Positions 32,537-40,782 of a DNA stretch of 64,000 nt are shown piece after piece (positions within the stretch are counted from its first letter, which is position 1; every line of letters begins with the position of its first letter). The notes beneath the pieces are model-generated. The model ran no database searches and was not told where the DNA came from. It saw nothing but the letters and a program-made list of their open reading frames with translations. The translations under genes were made by a program, and so were the position numbers. Origin of the DNA: Natrinema mahii (GTDB lineage Archaea; Halobacteriota; Halobacteria; Halobacteriales; Natrialbaceae); NCBI GenBank assembly GCA_000690595.2, contig JHUT02000004.1:1-64000 (forward strand), given 5' to 3'.

Positions 32537-33355
32537 ATGGCTGCAGTTACGCTGGGACCCGAGGGGACCTACTCACACCGGGCGACGACGGCGGTCGCCG
32601 ACGACGGCGAGATCGACTTCCGTCAGTCGGTGACGGCGATCGTCGACGCCGTCGACGGCGGCGAGTACGACCGCGGCGTCATCCCGATCGAGAACAGCAT
32701 CGAGGGCTCGGTCACCGAGAGCCTCGACGCCCTCGCGGAGTACGACGTCGCCGTCGTCCGCGAGATCGTCACGCCGATCAGACACGCCCTGCTGGCGCAA
32801 GGGCCCGAGTTCGACACCGTCGCGAGCCACTCGCAGGCGCTCGCGCAGTGTCGCTCCTACCTCGAGCGCGAGTACCCCGACGCGACGCTCGAGGCCGTCG
32901 CGAGTACGGCCCAGGGGGTCGAGTTCGCCCGCGACGATCCGTCGGTCGCGGGGATCGGTCACCCGGCCAACGCCGAGGACGGCGTCGATCTCGAGGTGCT
33001 TGCCGAGGACATTCAGGATCAGGACTCGAACGCGACGCGCTTTTTCGCGATCGCGCCTGCCGCGGAGCGCTCGACCGGCGGCGGGAAGACCTCCCTCGTG
33101 GTCTACCCCAACGCCAACTACCCCGGCCTGCTGCTCGAGTTGCTCGAGCCGTTCGCGGACCGTGATATCAACCTGACCCGCGTCGAGTCGCGGCCGAGCG
33201 GCCAGCGGCTCGGCGACTACGTCTTCCACGTCGACTTCGAGGCCGGCCTCTACGAGTCCCGGACGGGGGCGGCGATCGACGACCTCGAGGACCTGGCCGA
33301 GAAGGGGTGGGTCAAACGGCTCGGCTCCTACGACACGGAACACGTCGTCGAGTAA
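32537..33355 (+). CDS. pheA: Prephenate dehydratase
   Basis: A 272-residue enzyme converting prephenate to phenylpyruvate in phenylalanine synthesis. The N-terminal catalytic domain has 'VTLGPEGTYSHRAT', 'GVIPIENSIEGSV' and the TRF motif in 'DSNATRFFAIAP'. The C-terminal ACT regulatory domain (from about residue 185) has 'ANYPGLLLELLEPFADRDIN' and the ESRP motif in 'LTRVESRPSGQRLGDYVF', which binds phenylalanine for feedback inhibition. No chorismate mutase domain is fused. The start is the only ATG in range. Confidence 0.95.
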   Translation: MAAVTLGPEGTYSHRATTAVADDGEIDFRQSVTAIVDAVDGGEYDRGVIPIENSIEGSVTESLDALAEYDVAVVREIVTPIRHALLAQGPEFDTVASHSQALAQCRSYLEREYPDATLEAVASTAQGVEFARDDPSVAGIGHPANAEDGVDLEVLAEDIQDQDSNATRFFAIAPAAERSTGGGKTSLVVYPNANYPGLLLELLEPFADRDINLTRVESRPSGQRLGDYVFHVDFEAGLYESRTGAAIDDLEDLAEKGWVKRLGSYDTEHVVE

Positions 33356-33495
33356 CCGACGGCGCACAACGGCCGGAGAGCCGCCTCAATCGGTCGCCGG
33401 TCGCGGGGTCGGAGCCCGGCCACGACCGGAAGCGATCGGCAGACGCGAGCGTGTCGGACCGGAAACCGTTTTCCGCGGTCCGCCGTATCGGGGGT

Positions 33496-33954
33496 ATGGC
33501 ACTCGAGACAGGCGACGACGCCCCGACCGTAACGGCACCGAATCAGGACGGCGAGGACGTCACCCTCTCGTTCGAATCGCCGACGGTCCTGTATTTCTAT
33601 CCGAAAGACGATACCCCCGGCTGTACGGTCGAAGCGAATCAGTTCCAGCGCGAACTCGAGACCTACCGCGACGCCGGCGTCGACGTCTACGGCGTCTCGA
33701 TCGACGACGTCGACTCCCACCGCGCGTTCTGCGATTCGGAGGGGCTGGAGTTCGATCTCCTCGCGGACCCCGACGCGGAGATCGCTGACGCCTTCGACGT
33801 CGAGTTGCGCGACAGCGGCGTGACGACGCGGACGACGTTCCTGCTCGCCGACGGCGACGTGCAGGCCGTCTACGACGGCGTCGATCCCGACGGCCACGCC
33901 CGTGAGGTCCTCCTCGACGCGCTCGAGGACGGTCTGGTGACGCTGCCGGAGTGA
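33496..33954 (+). CDS. bcp: Peroxiredoxin (Bcp/PrxQ type)
   Basis: A 152-residue thiol peroxidase. The peroxidatic Cys43 is in 'YFYPKDDTPGCTVEANQF', the standard AhpC/TSA active site. The usual Bcp resolving Cys five residues later is replaced by Asn48, and the only other Cys is Cys79 in 'SHRAFCDSEGLEF', so it is either a 1-Cys type or uses Cys79 as an atypical resolver. 'DSGVTTRTTFLLADGDVQAV' is the C-terminal strand region. The start follows GGTATGG. The next gene, an Hsp20, also fits a stress-protection neighbourhood. Confidence 0.92.
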   Translation: MALETGDDAPTVTAPNQDGEDVTLSFESPTVLYFYPKDDTPGCTVEANQFQRELETYRDAGVDVYGVSIDDVDSHRAFCDSEGLEFDLLADPDAEIADAFDVELRDSGVTTRTTFLLADGDVQAVYDGVDPDGHAREVLLDALEDGLVTLPE

Positions 33955-34016
33955 CGGCGCCGTCTGTCGACGCGTCGCGGGCAGATTTTATCCCCGTCGG
34001 AGTTCTAGGAACACGT

Positions 34017-34436
34017 ATGCGACGCAATCCGTTCGACGAGATCGAGGAGATGCTCGACCGCGTGAGCAGTCAGGTCGAGGAGGGGATGACCGCCGGCGGC
34101 CTCCAGGTCCCCGGCTCGGTGCCGGTCGACGTCGCCGACACCGGCGAGGAGTTCGTCGTCACGGCCGACCTGCCCGGCTACGAGACCGACGACATCGAGC
34201 TGACGCTCGCGGACGGAACGTTGCGCCTCGAGGCCGCTCGAACCGACGAGGGCGAGGACGCCGGGAGCCGGTACATCCGCCGCGAGCGGACCGAGACCAC
34301 CGCGAGTCGTCGGATCCGCCTGCCGGAGCCGGTCGACGAGGAGGGAGTCGCGGCCGGCTTCGAGAACGGCGTGCTGACGGTCCACCTCCCGAAGGTGTCG
34401 GACGGCGAGGACTCGAAGCGAATCGACATCGAGTAG
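34017..34436 (+). CDS. Hsp20/alpha-crystallin small heat-shock protein
   Basis: A 139-residue ATP-independent chaperone. The N-terminus 'MRRNPFDEIEEMLDRVSSQV' is typical of archaeal Hsp20. The alpha-crystallin domain (about 42-130) has 'VPVDVADTGEEFVVTADLPG', 'LTLADGTLRLEAARTDEGED' and the conserved 'AGFENGVLTVHLPK'. A C-terminal I-x-I-like 'IDIE' mediates oligomer contacts. TATA-like ATTTTATCC about 30 nt before ATG 34017 fits a leaderless transcript and decides against an earlier in-frame start. Confidence 0.92.
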   Translation: MRRNPFDEIEEMLDRVSSQVEEGMTAGGLQVPGSVPVDVADTGEEFVVTADLPGYETDDIELTLADGTLRLEAARTDEGEDAGSRYIRRERTETTASRRIRLPEPVDEEGVAAGFENGVLTVHLPKVSDGEDSKRIDIE

Positions 34437-34595
34437 CCGGCGCCGGATCCCTCTGCGACGCCCGTTTTTTCGGTCGTGGGTTCGAGGTCGACGAGCGACG
34501 CGAACGGAGCGACGGCGTCCGCGCGGTCGCTGCGGCCCGCAACGAGATCGATCGTTTTCGGACAGTTATTATGTCTCGGTGACAACAGCTCGGCC

Positions 34596-35396
34596 ATGGT
34601 CCAAGTGTTCGCACTCGTCATCGCCGGGATCTTTCTCCTGTTCGGCGGTGTCACGTTGTCTCGAGCCGGCGAACTCGACGAGCGAAGCGAAACGATCGGC
34701 GAACTCGCGTCGGCGAGCGACGAGCGGGTCGAGCCGGGCGGCGAAGCGACGATCAGCGGACCGGTCCACGTCCTCGAGCCGGCGTCGCCGGCGCGGACCG
34801 GCCCCGAACCGAACGGGGGCGATTCGGCCGCCCTCTGGGCGTGGCGGGTCCGCCGGAAGGAGAACACGGGGAACGGCAGTCGGTGGCGGACCGCCGAGTC
34901 CGAACTGGCGGTCGGCGAGTTCGCCGTCGATCAGGGCTGGGACCGCGTCCGCGTGGACGCGACGACGCTGGCGACCGACGCGGCCGGCGACCCCTTCGAC
35001 TCGCCGGGGCTGTTTCTGGGCGATCCCGAGACGGAGTCCTATCTCGGCGACCTCGATCCGGTCAATCGCTTCCTCGAGCGGACCGGGCTGGCGAGCGAGG
35101 ACGGCGTCGTCAGCGACCTCGAGTTCAACGTCAGCGTCGGCGGAAAGACCACCATGCCCGACAAGTATCAGGCCACCGTCGTCCGTGACGGCGACGAACT
35201 GGTCGCCCGGGGCGAACTGATCGAGACGGCCGACGGCTACGCCCTCCGCGGAACCGACGAGACGCCGCTCGCGATCGCGACCGGAAGCCTCGAGGACCAG
35301 CGCGAACAGGTGCGTTCGTCGGTTCGGCTCCGTCGGGCGGCCGGCGGGGTTTTCGTCGGCGTCGGCCTGCTCGTCGCGGTTCTCGCCGTCCTCTGA
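34596..35396 (+). CDS. GIDE-like membrane protein
   Basis: A 266-residue protein with one membrane helix at each end (2-22 'VQVFALVIAGIFLLFGGVTL' and 244-264 'AAGGVFVGVGLLVAVLAVL'). The middle part resembles the GIDE/BAM domain of E3 ligase-like proteins: 'EATISGPVHVLEPASPAR', 'AALWAWRVRRKENTGN', 'WRTAESELAVGEFAVDQGW', 'LEFNVSVGGKTTMPDKYQAT' and 'RGELIETADGYALRGTDETP'. No RING domain is present. Function unknown; a membrane-tethered extracytoplasmic or cytoplasmic beta-domain. ATTATG about 28 nt upstream supports ATG 34596. Confidence 0.78.
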   Translation: MVQVFALVIAGIFLLFGGVTLSRAGELDERSETIGELASASDERVEPGGEATISGPVHVLEPASPARTGPEPNGGDSAALWAWRVRRKENTGNGSRWRTAESELAVGEFAVDQGWDRVRVDATTLATDAAGDPFDSPGLFLGDPETESYLGDLDPVNRFLERTGLASEDGVVSDLEFNVSVGGKTTMPDKYQATVVRDGDELVARGELIETADGYALRGTDETPLAIATGSLEDQREQVRSSVRLRRAAGGVFVGVGLLVAVLAVL

Positions 35397-35409
35397 CTTC
35401 GGGCCGGCG

Positions 35410-36180
35410 CTAGTACCACGCCCCGCCCGACGAGACGTTGATGTCCTGGCCCGTGACGTGGCGCGACGCCGCGCTCGCGAGGTGGACGGCCATGTCGGCG
35501 ACCTCCTCCGGCGGGACCAGGTCGTCGATCATGAGGCTCTCGCGGACCTCGCCTTCGACCGCTTCGACGGGAACGCCCGCCTCCTCGGCCTGTCGCTCGA
35601 AGACGCCCCGAATGCGCTCGCCCTCGACCGGACCGGGACAGATCGCGTTGACCGTCACACCGTCATCGCCGAACTCGGCCGCCAACGCGCGGGTCACGCC
35701 GATCAGCCCCATCTTCGAGGCGGCGTAGGGCCCCCGGTTGGCGTATGGTCGCTTGCCGCCGATCGAAGAGATGTTGATGACGCTGCCTCGCTCGGACTCG
35801 CGCAGGTGCGGGGCCGCTTCCCGCGTGACCCGGGCCACGCCGACGACGTTGACGTCTAAGGTCTCGAGCCACTCGTCGTCGGTCGTCGCCTCGAGCGGCG
35901 CGGTGGGGCCGGCGATCCCGGCGTTGTTCACGAGACAGTCCAGCCCGCCGAAGGTCTCGATCGTCTCGTCGATGGCGGCTGCGACCGAGTCGGGATCGGT
36001 CACGTCCGTCTCGACCGCCAGCGTCCGCTCGGGGGCGTCGATCAGGTCTTCGGTCTCGTAGATCCCGTCGCTTCTGGCCGCGAGGACGACGTTCGCGCCC
36101 TCGTCGGCGAACGCGACGGCGATTTCTCGGCCCAATCCCTGACTCGCGCCCGTGACGAATACTGTGGAATCTGCTACCAT
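35410..36180 (-). CDS. Short-chain dehydrogenase/reductase (FabG-like)
   Basis: A 256-residue Rossmann oxidoreductase. The cofactor motif is TGASQGLGREIA, then the NNAG of 'LDCLVNNAGIAGP', the catalytic Ser in 'SVINISSIGGKRP', Tyr and Lys in 'GPYAASKMGLIG' (YxxxK), and 'ICPGPVEGERIRGV'. The C-terminus 'SRHVTGQDINVSSGGAWY' is classic. 'AARSDGIYETE' after beta-2 lacks the Asp expected for strict NAD preference, so NADP(H) is likely. Substrate unknown. The start is ATG 36180 giving MVADSTVFVTGA. Confidence 0.93.
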   Translation of the reverse strand: MVADSTVFVTGASQGLGREIAVAFADEGANVVLAARSDGIYETEDLIDAPERTLAVETDVTDPDSVAAAIDETIETFGGLDCLVNNAGIAGPTAPLEATTDDEWLETLDVNVVGVARVTREAAPHLRESERGSVINISSIGGKRPYANRGPYAASKMGLIGVTRALAAEFGDDGVTVNAICPGPVEGERIRGVFERQAEEAGVPVEAVEGEVRESLMIDDLVPPEEVADMAVHLASAASRHVTGQDINVSSGGAWY

Positions 36181-36270
36181 GCCTCGAGATGGCGTGAGAC
36201 GGGACCAAAATTCCTCGGCTACCGGAACCGCCGACGCCACCGATATCCGGGCACCGCTGGCGAGCGAGCG

Positions 36271-36744
36271 CTACCGCTCGAGGTGGCGCTCGATCGAGTC
36301 GACGGCCCGATCGACGGCCGCGAGGAGATCCGGAGGGCGGTCACCACCCCGTTTCGGTGGCTCGAGGGGGAGTTCGACGGGATGGTACGCGAACCGGTCG
36401 ACCGCCCGCGACGCGATCCGGCCGACGAACTCGGCGTTCTTTCGCTTCGCGGAGACGCCACCGGAGGCGAGGTCGTAGTACTCGGTAAAGCAATGACAGA
36501 CGGTGATCGCGTCGAACGAATCGAGCAGGCCCGCCTCGAGGTGGCGAAAGAGCTTCGCGGCGTTGTCGGCGGGGTCGGCCCGCCGCCACTCGAGTTCGAG
36601 CAGGACCAGCCGGTCATCGCCGATCCCCGCGACGTCGACGGGGGTGCCGGCCAGCCGGTGTTCGACCTGCCACTCGAGGGTGGGATGCCGGGCGGCGAGG
36701 GCGTCCCGGAGCCGGTCCTGCGTTTCGCGTGCGAGTTCGCCCAC
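36271..36744 (-). CDS. Conserved hypothetical, possible PD-(D/E)XK nuclease fold
   Basis: A 157-residue soluble protein. The segment 'GTPVDVAGIGDDRLVLLELEWRRADPADN' has an Asp followed about 12 residues later by an E-x-E on a beta strand, like a variant PD-(D/E)XK core. 'AAKLFRHLEAGLLDSFDAIT' and 'VCHCFTEYYDLASGGVSAKR' follow as helix-strand units. A Cys-His-Cys (CHC) lies in the latter. I do not recognise a named family. GTG 36744 is used because TTTACC lies 27 nt upstream on the coding strand. It diverges from leuS. Confidence 0.65.
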   Translation of the reverse strand: MGELARETQDRLRDALAARHPTLEWQVEHRLAGTPVDVAGIGDDRLVLLELEWRRADPADNAAKLFRHLEAGLLDSFDAITVCHCFTEYYDLASGGVSAKRKNAEFVGRIASRAVDRFAYHPVELPLEPPKRGGDRPPDLLAAVDRAVDSIERHLER

Positions 36745-36875
36745 GAGCTGGAGCTGGCCGCGGGGCGTGGTAAACGTTGCTCTCGACGCCCGGTCGAACG
36801 GGCGTTCGACGGGCCGACGGGGGTACGGTATGGAAAGCTATACGACGGCGTCCCCGCCTATAGCTATATAAGCAA

Positions 36876-39566
36876 ATGAGCGACGCGGGATACGACCACG
36901 CGACGGTCGAACGGCGCTGGCAAGCGGCGTGGGACGAGGCGAACGTCTATCGGACGCCCGACGACGTCGAGGATCCGACGTACGTCCTCGGGATGTATCC
37001 GTACCCGTCGGGCAAACTCCACATGGGCCACGTCCGCAACTACACGATCACGGACGCGTACGCTCGCTTCCGGCGAATGCAAGGCGACGACGTCCTCCAC
37101 CCGATGGGATGGGACGCCTTCGGTCTCCCAGCGGAGAACGCGGCCAAAGAGCGCGATACGAACCCGCGCGACTGGACCTTCGACTGCATCGAGACGATGA
37201 CCGAACAGATGGAGTCGATGGGCTTTGGCTACGACTGGGACCGGGAGATCACTACCTGCACGCCCGACTACTACCAGTGGAACCAGTGGCTCTTCTCCCG
37301 GTTCTACGAGGAGGACTTGGTCGAACGCCGCGACGCCGAAGTCAATTGGTGTCCCCACTGCGAGACCGTCCTGGCCGACGAACAGGTCGAAGGCGAGGCC
37401 GAACTCTGCTGGCGCTGCGATACGCCGGTCGAACAGCGCGAACTCGAGCAGTGGTTCCTGCGCATCACCGAGTACGCCGACGACCTGCTCGAGGCGATCG
37501 ACGACCTCGAGGGATGGCCCAACTCGGTCCGGCAGATGCAGCGCAACTGGATCGGCCGGCAGTACGGGGCGGAAGTCGATTTCGGAATCGAGAGCCACGG
37601 TCCGGTCACGGCCTTTACCACCCGCATCGATACCATCCACGGCGCGACCTTCTTCGCGCTCGCACCGGACCACCCGATCAGCGAGGAACTGGCCGAGGGG
37701 GACGAAGAGATCCGCCGGTTCATCGAGGAGGAGGCCGATCCCGACGGGGACGAACCCAACGGCGTCGAGACGGGGCTGACCGCGACGAATCCCGCCACCG
37801 GCGAGGAAATCCCCGTCTACGTCGCCGACTTCGTCCTCTCGGACGTCGGGACGGGCGCGCTGATGGCGGTGCCGGCCCACGACGAGCGCGACCACGCCTT
37901 CGCCGAGAAGAACGACATCGAGATCCGGCCCGTCATCGCGCCCGAACCCGACGACGGCGAGCCCGAGGCCCCCGACGTCGAGGACGAGGCGTTCACCGAG
38001 GACGGCGTCCTGATCGACTCCGGCGAGTACAGCGGCCTCGAGAGCGAGCGCGCCCGCGAGCGACTCACCGAGGACATCGACAGCGCCGCGGCGGCCGCCC
38101 AGTATCAACTGCGTGACTGGGGCATCTCCCGCCAGCGCTACTGGGGAACGCCGATCCCGGTCGTTCACTGCGACGACTGCGGCCCGGTCATGGTCCCCGA
38201 GGAAGACCTGCCCGTCGAACTGCCGGAGTTCATCAACACGACCGGCAACCCCCTGGACGCCGCCGAGGAGTGGAAGCAGACGACGTGTCCGGACTGTGGC
38301 GGCCCGGCCGAGCGGGAGACCGACACGATGGACACCTTCGTCGACTCCTCGTGGTACTTCCTGCGCTATGTCTCGCCGGGCTTAGAGGAGGCCCCCTTCG
38401 ATCTGGAGCGGGCCAACGACTGGATGCCCGTCGACCAGTACGTCGGCGGCATCGAACACGCCGTGATGCACCTGCTCTATTCGCGCTTTTTCACCAAGGT
38501 ACTCGCCGACTACGAGGGGCTCGAGCATCGGGAGCCGTTCACCAATCTGCTGGCACAGGGGATGGTCCAACTCGAGGGCGAGAAGATGTCCAAATCCAAG
38601 GGCAACGTCGTCTCGCCCCAGCGGATCGTCGAGGAGTACGGGGCCGACACCGCGCGCCTGTTCATGATGCAGGCCGCCCAGCCCGAGCGCGACTTCGACT
38701 GGAGCGAGGAAGGCGTCCAGTCGACCTACGCCTTCCTCGAGCGGTTGCAGGGGATGGTCGAGGAGTACGTGGCGAGCGCGGCGCCACGCGCCGCGGAAGA
38801 CGCGAGCGGGCAAGGCCCGCGAGCCGACGAGCCCGACGACGACGCGATCGCGAGTTACGTCGACGCGGAGATCGACGCGACGGTCGCCATCGCCACGGCG
38901 GAGTACGACGACCTGACGTTCAACAAGGCGTTGCGTGAAACGCAGGACCTCGTGCGAACGCTGCGCCAGTACGTCGATTACACCGAGCCCCACGCCGAGA
39001 CCTACGAGCGCGGGCTGTCGGCCGTGGTCCGCTTGCTCGCGCCGGTCGCACCCCACATCGCCGAGGAACTCCACGAGACGCTCGGCAACGACGGGTTCGT
39101 CGCCGAGGCCGCGTGGCCGACCGCCGAGATCGACCGCGACCGGGTCGAAAAGCGCCGACAGCTGGTCGAGAACACCCGCGAGGACATCCGCGACATCGTC
39201 GACGTCGCCGGGATCGAGGATCCGACGGGGATCGAGGTCGTCGTCGCCCCCGACTGGAAGTACGACGCCTTAGAGATCGCGATCGAGAGCGACGCCGACA
39301 ACCTGATCGGCGAACTCATGAGCGAGTCCCACATCCGCGAGCAGGGCGACGCCGCGGCCGACTACGGCCAGGACCTGCAGGCCGAACGGGAAGCGCTCTC
39401 GATGACGCTCGGTCCCGAAGACGAACACGCGGCACTGGAGTCGGCGGCGTGGCTGATCGAACGCGAGTTCGACGCCCCCGTCGACGTCGTCCGCGCCGCC
39501 GACGCCGACGAGGCCGCCCTCGCCAACGCCGAGCCCGGTCGTCCGGCGATCGAGATCGACGACTGA
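36876..39566 (+). CDS. leuS: Leucyl-tRNA synthetase, bacterial type
   Basis: An 896-residue class I synthetase for tRNA-Leu. The HIGH region 'YPYPSGKLHMGHVRNYTITD' with 'HPMGWDAFGLPAENAA' is the form seen in bacterial LeuRS, not in the archaeal/eukaryal enzyme. The editing CP1 domain ('TRIDTIHGATFFALAPDHP', 'VPAHDERDHAFA') comes after a zinc-type 'WCPHCETVLADEQV..CWRC' segment. KMSKS is 'EKMSKSKGNVVSPQR'. A short insert 'SAAPRAAEDASGQGPRADEP' before the anticodon domain is encoded by two hairpins. Acidic insertions (around 270-300 and 360-380) fit halophilic adaptation. The AT-rich AGCTATATAAG just upstream is its promoter region. Confidence 0.95.
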   Translation: MSDAGYDHATVERRWQAAWDEANVYRTPDDVEDPTYVLGMYPYPSGKLHMGHVRNYTITDAYARFRRMQGDDVLHPMGWDAFGLPAENAAKERDTNPRDWTFDCIETMTEQMESMGFGYDWDREITTCTPDYYQWNQWLFSRFYEEDLVERRDAEVNWCPHCETVLADEQVEGEAELCWRCDTPVEQRELEQWFLRITEYADDLLEAIDDLEGWPNSVRQMQRNWIGRQYGAEVDFGIESHGPVTAFTTRIDTIHGATFFALAPDHPISEELAEGDEEIRRFIEEEADPDGDEPNGVETGLTATNPATGEEIPVYVADFVLSDVGTGALMAVPAHDERDHAFAEKNDIEIRPVIAPEPDDGEPEAPDVEDEAFTEDGVLIDSGEYSGLESERARERLTEDIDSAAAAAQYQLRDWGISRQRYWGTPIPVVHCDDCGPVMVPEEDLPVELPEFINTTGNPLDAAEEWKQTTCPDCGGPAERETDTMDTFVDSSWYFLRYVSPGLEEAPFDLERANDWMPVDQYVGGIEHAVMHLLYSRFFTKVLADYEGLEHREPFTNLLAQGMVQLEGEKMSKSKGNVVSPQRIVEEYGADTARLFMMQAAQPERDFDWSEEGVQSTYAFLERLQGMVEEYVASAAPRAAEDASGQGPRADEPDDDAIASYVDAEIDATVAIATAEYDDLTFNKALRETQDLVRTLRQYVDYTEPHAETYERGLSAVVRLLAPVAPHIAEELHETLGNDGFVAEAAWPTAEIDRDRVEKRRQLVENTREDIRDIVDVAGIEDPTGIEVVVAPDWKYDALEIAIESDADNLIGELMSESHIREQGDAAADYGQDLQAEREALSMTLGPEDEHAALESAAWLIEREFDAPVDVVRAADADEAALANAEPGRPAIEIDD
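38777..38820. repeat. Two perfect 3-nt-loop hairpins inside leuS
   Basis: 38777-38795 (CGCGGCGC, loop CAC, 8 bp) and 38806-38820 (GCGGGC, loop AAG, 6 bp), in frame, encoding the Ala/Arg-rich insert between the catalytic core and the anticodon-binding domain. Confidence 0.82.
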
Positions 39567-39618
39567 GGCGGGTCGCTGTAACGCTGTCCCGGTCGGATAC
39601 GTCTCGGGAACGGTCGGT

Positions 39619-39704
39619 CTATAGTAGCTCTTGAAACGGTTCGCACACTGATCGCAACGCTATCGTTCGATCAGGTGTGCGAATCGTTTCAGCGGCTACT
39701 ATAG
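39619..39704 (+). mobile_element. 86-bp MITE-like palindrome, copy 5
   Basis: CTATAGTAGCTCTTGAAACG at the left and CGTTTCAGCGGCTACTATAG at the right, with inner GCACACTGATCGC and CGATCAGGTGTGC. It has the best-matched arms of the set. It lies between leuS and the convergent alanine dehydrogenase-like gene. Confidence 0.93.
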
Positions 39705-39783
39705 AAACCGAGAATGGACCAGTCGTACTCAGCAACTGCCGCGGTCGAACCCGAACCGACGACGCCGAAAGCCGGGTCGTTCC

Positions 39784-40782
39784 TTACGCCGAGTCGTCGA
39801 CACCGACGATATCGAATGGGTGGCCGTCACCGTCCGCCGACGCCCGCTCGTAGACGACCCGCGCGGCGGCGACGTCCTGAATCGCGAGCCCGGTCGAGTC
39901 GAAGACCGTGTTGCCCGTCTCCGCCGTCCGCCCCGCTTTCGACCCGACGACGAGTTCGCCGATCTCGCCGTGGATGTCCGCGTCGGTCAGCACGCCCTCG
40001 TGGTACGGGACGTTGATCTCGCCCGAGTGGGTACACTGCTCGTGGTCGTCGATGACGATCCGCGCCGCCTCGAGCAGGGCGTTCTCGAGTTCGTGTTTCC
40101 CCTCGGCGTCGGCCCCGATGGCGTTGATATGCGTGTGGTCGCCGACGTCGTCGGGGCCGACGATCGGGTCCTCGACCGGCGTCACCGTCGACAGCACGTC
40201 GCAGTGGCCGGCCTCCGAAATCGAGCCGCCGCGAACGTCGAACCGGTCCTCGTAGGTCTCGACGAACCGTTCGACACGCTCGTCGTCGGGATCCGAGACG
40301 ACGACCTCCTCGATCGGCCGGACCTCGCTGATCGCCTCGAGCTGGGTGTAGGACTGGACGCCGGCGCCGACGAGACCGAGACTCGTGGCGTCCTCGACGG
40401 CCAGGTAGTCGGTGGCGACGGCCGCAGCGGCACCGGTCCGTTTCATCGTGAGCGTCGTCCCGTCCATGATCGCCAGCGGGAACGCGGTCTCGGGGTCGGA
40501 GTAGATCATCGTCCCGAGGACGGTCGGCAGGTCGTGGTCCGCGGGGTTGTCCGGATGGACGTTGACCCACTTGAGCCCGGCGGCATCCCAGTCACCGGTA
40601 TCGAGGTAGGCGGGCATCGACCGGAAGTCGCCGTTGTACTGTGGCAGGTCGATGTAGGACTTGGCCGGCATCTGCGTATCACCGCGTTCGAAGGCCCCGA
40701 AAGCCTCCTCGACGGCGTCGATGACGGCCGCGAGTACAGCGTGTTCGTCGACATCGTCGCTGTCTAATAGAAGCGTGTTCAT
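39784..40782 (-). CDS. Alanine dehydrogenase-like OCD-family protein
   Basis: A 332-residue member of the ornithine cyclodeaminase/mu-crystallin family, closest by motif to archaeal alanine dehydrogenase (NAD-dependent pyruvate plus ammonia to alanine). It has 'LTMKRTGAAAAVATDYLAVE', the characteristic RTGAAxAVA, then 'TSLGLVGAGVQSYTQLEAIS' (dinucleotide fold) and 'INAIGADAEGKHELENALLE'. 'SYIDLPQYNGDFRSMPAYLD' near the N-terminus binds substrate in the family. It differs from the 22032 paralogue in keeping the RT motif. The start is ATG 40782. A tyrosine/alanine substrate distinction cannot be made by eye. Confidence 0.85.
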   Translation of the reverse strand: MNTLLLDSDDVDEHAVLAAVIDAVEEAFGAFERGDTQMPAKSYIDLPQYNGDFRSMPAYLDTGDWDAAGLKWVNVHPDNPADHDLPTVLGTMIYSDPETAFPLAIMDGTTLTMKRTGAAAAVATDYLAVEDATSLGLVGAGVQSYTQLEAISEVRPIEEVVVSDPDDERVERFVETYEDRFDVRGGSISEAGHCDVLSTVTPVEDPIVGPDDVGDHTHINAIGADAEGKHELENALLEAARIVIDDHEQCTHSGEINVPYHEGVLTDADIHGEIGELVVGSKAGRTAETGNTVFDSTGLAIQDVAAARVVYERASADGDGHPFDIVGVDDSA

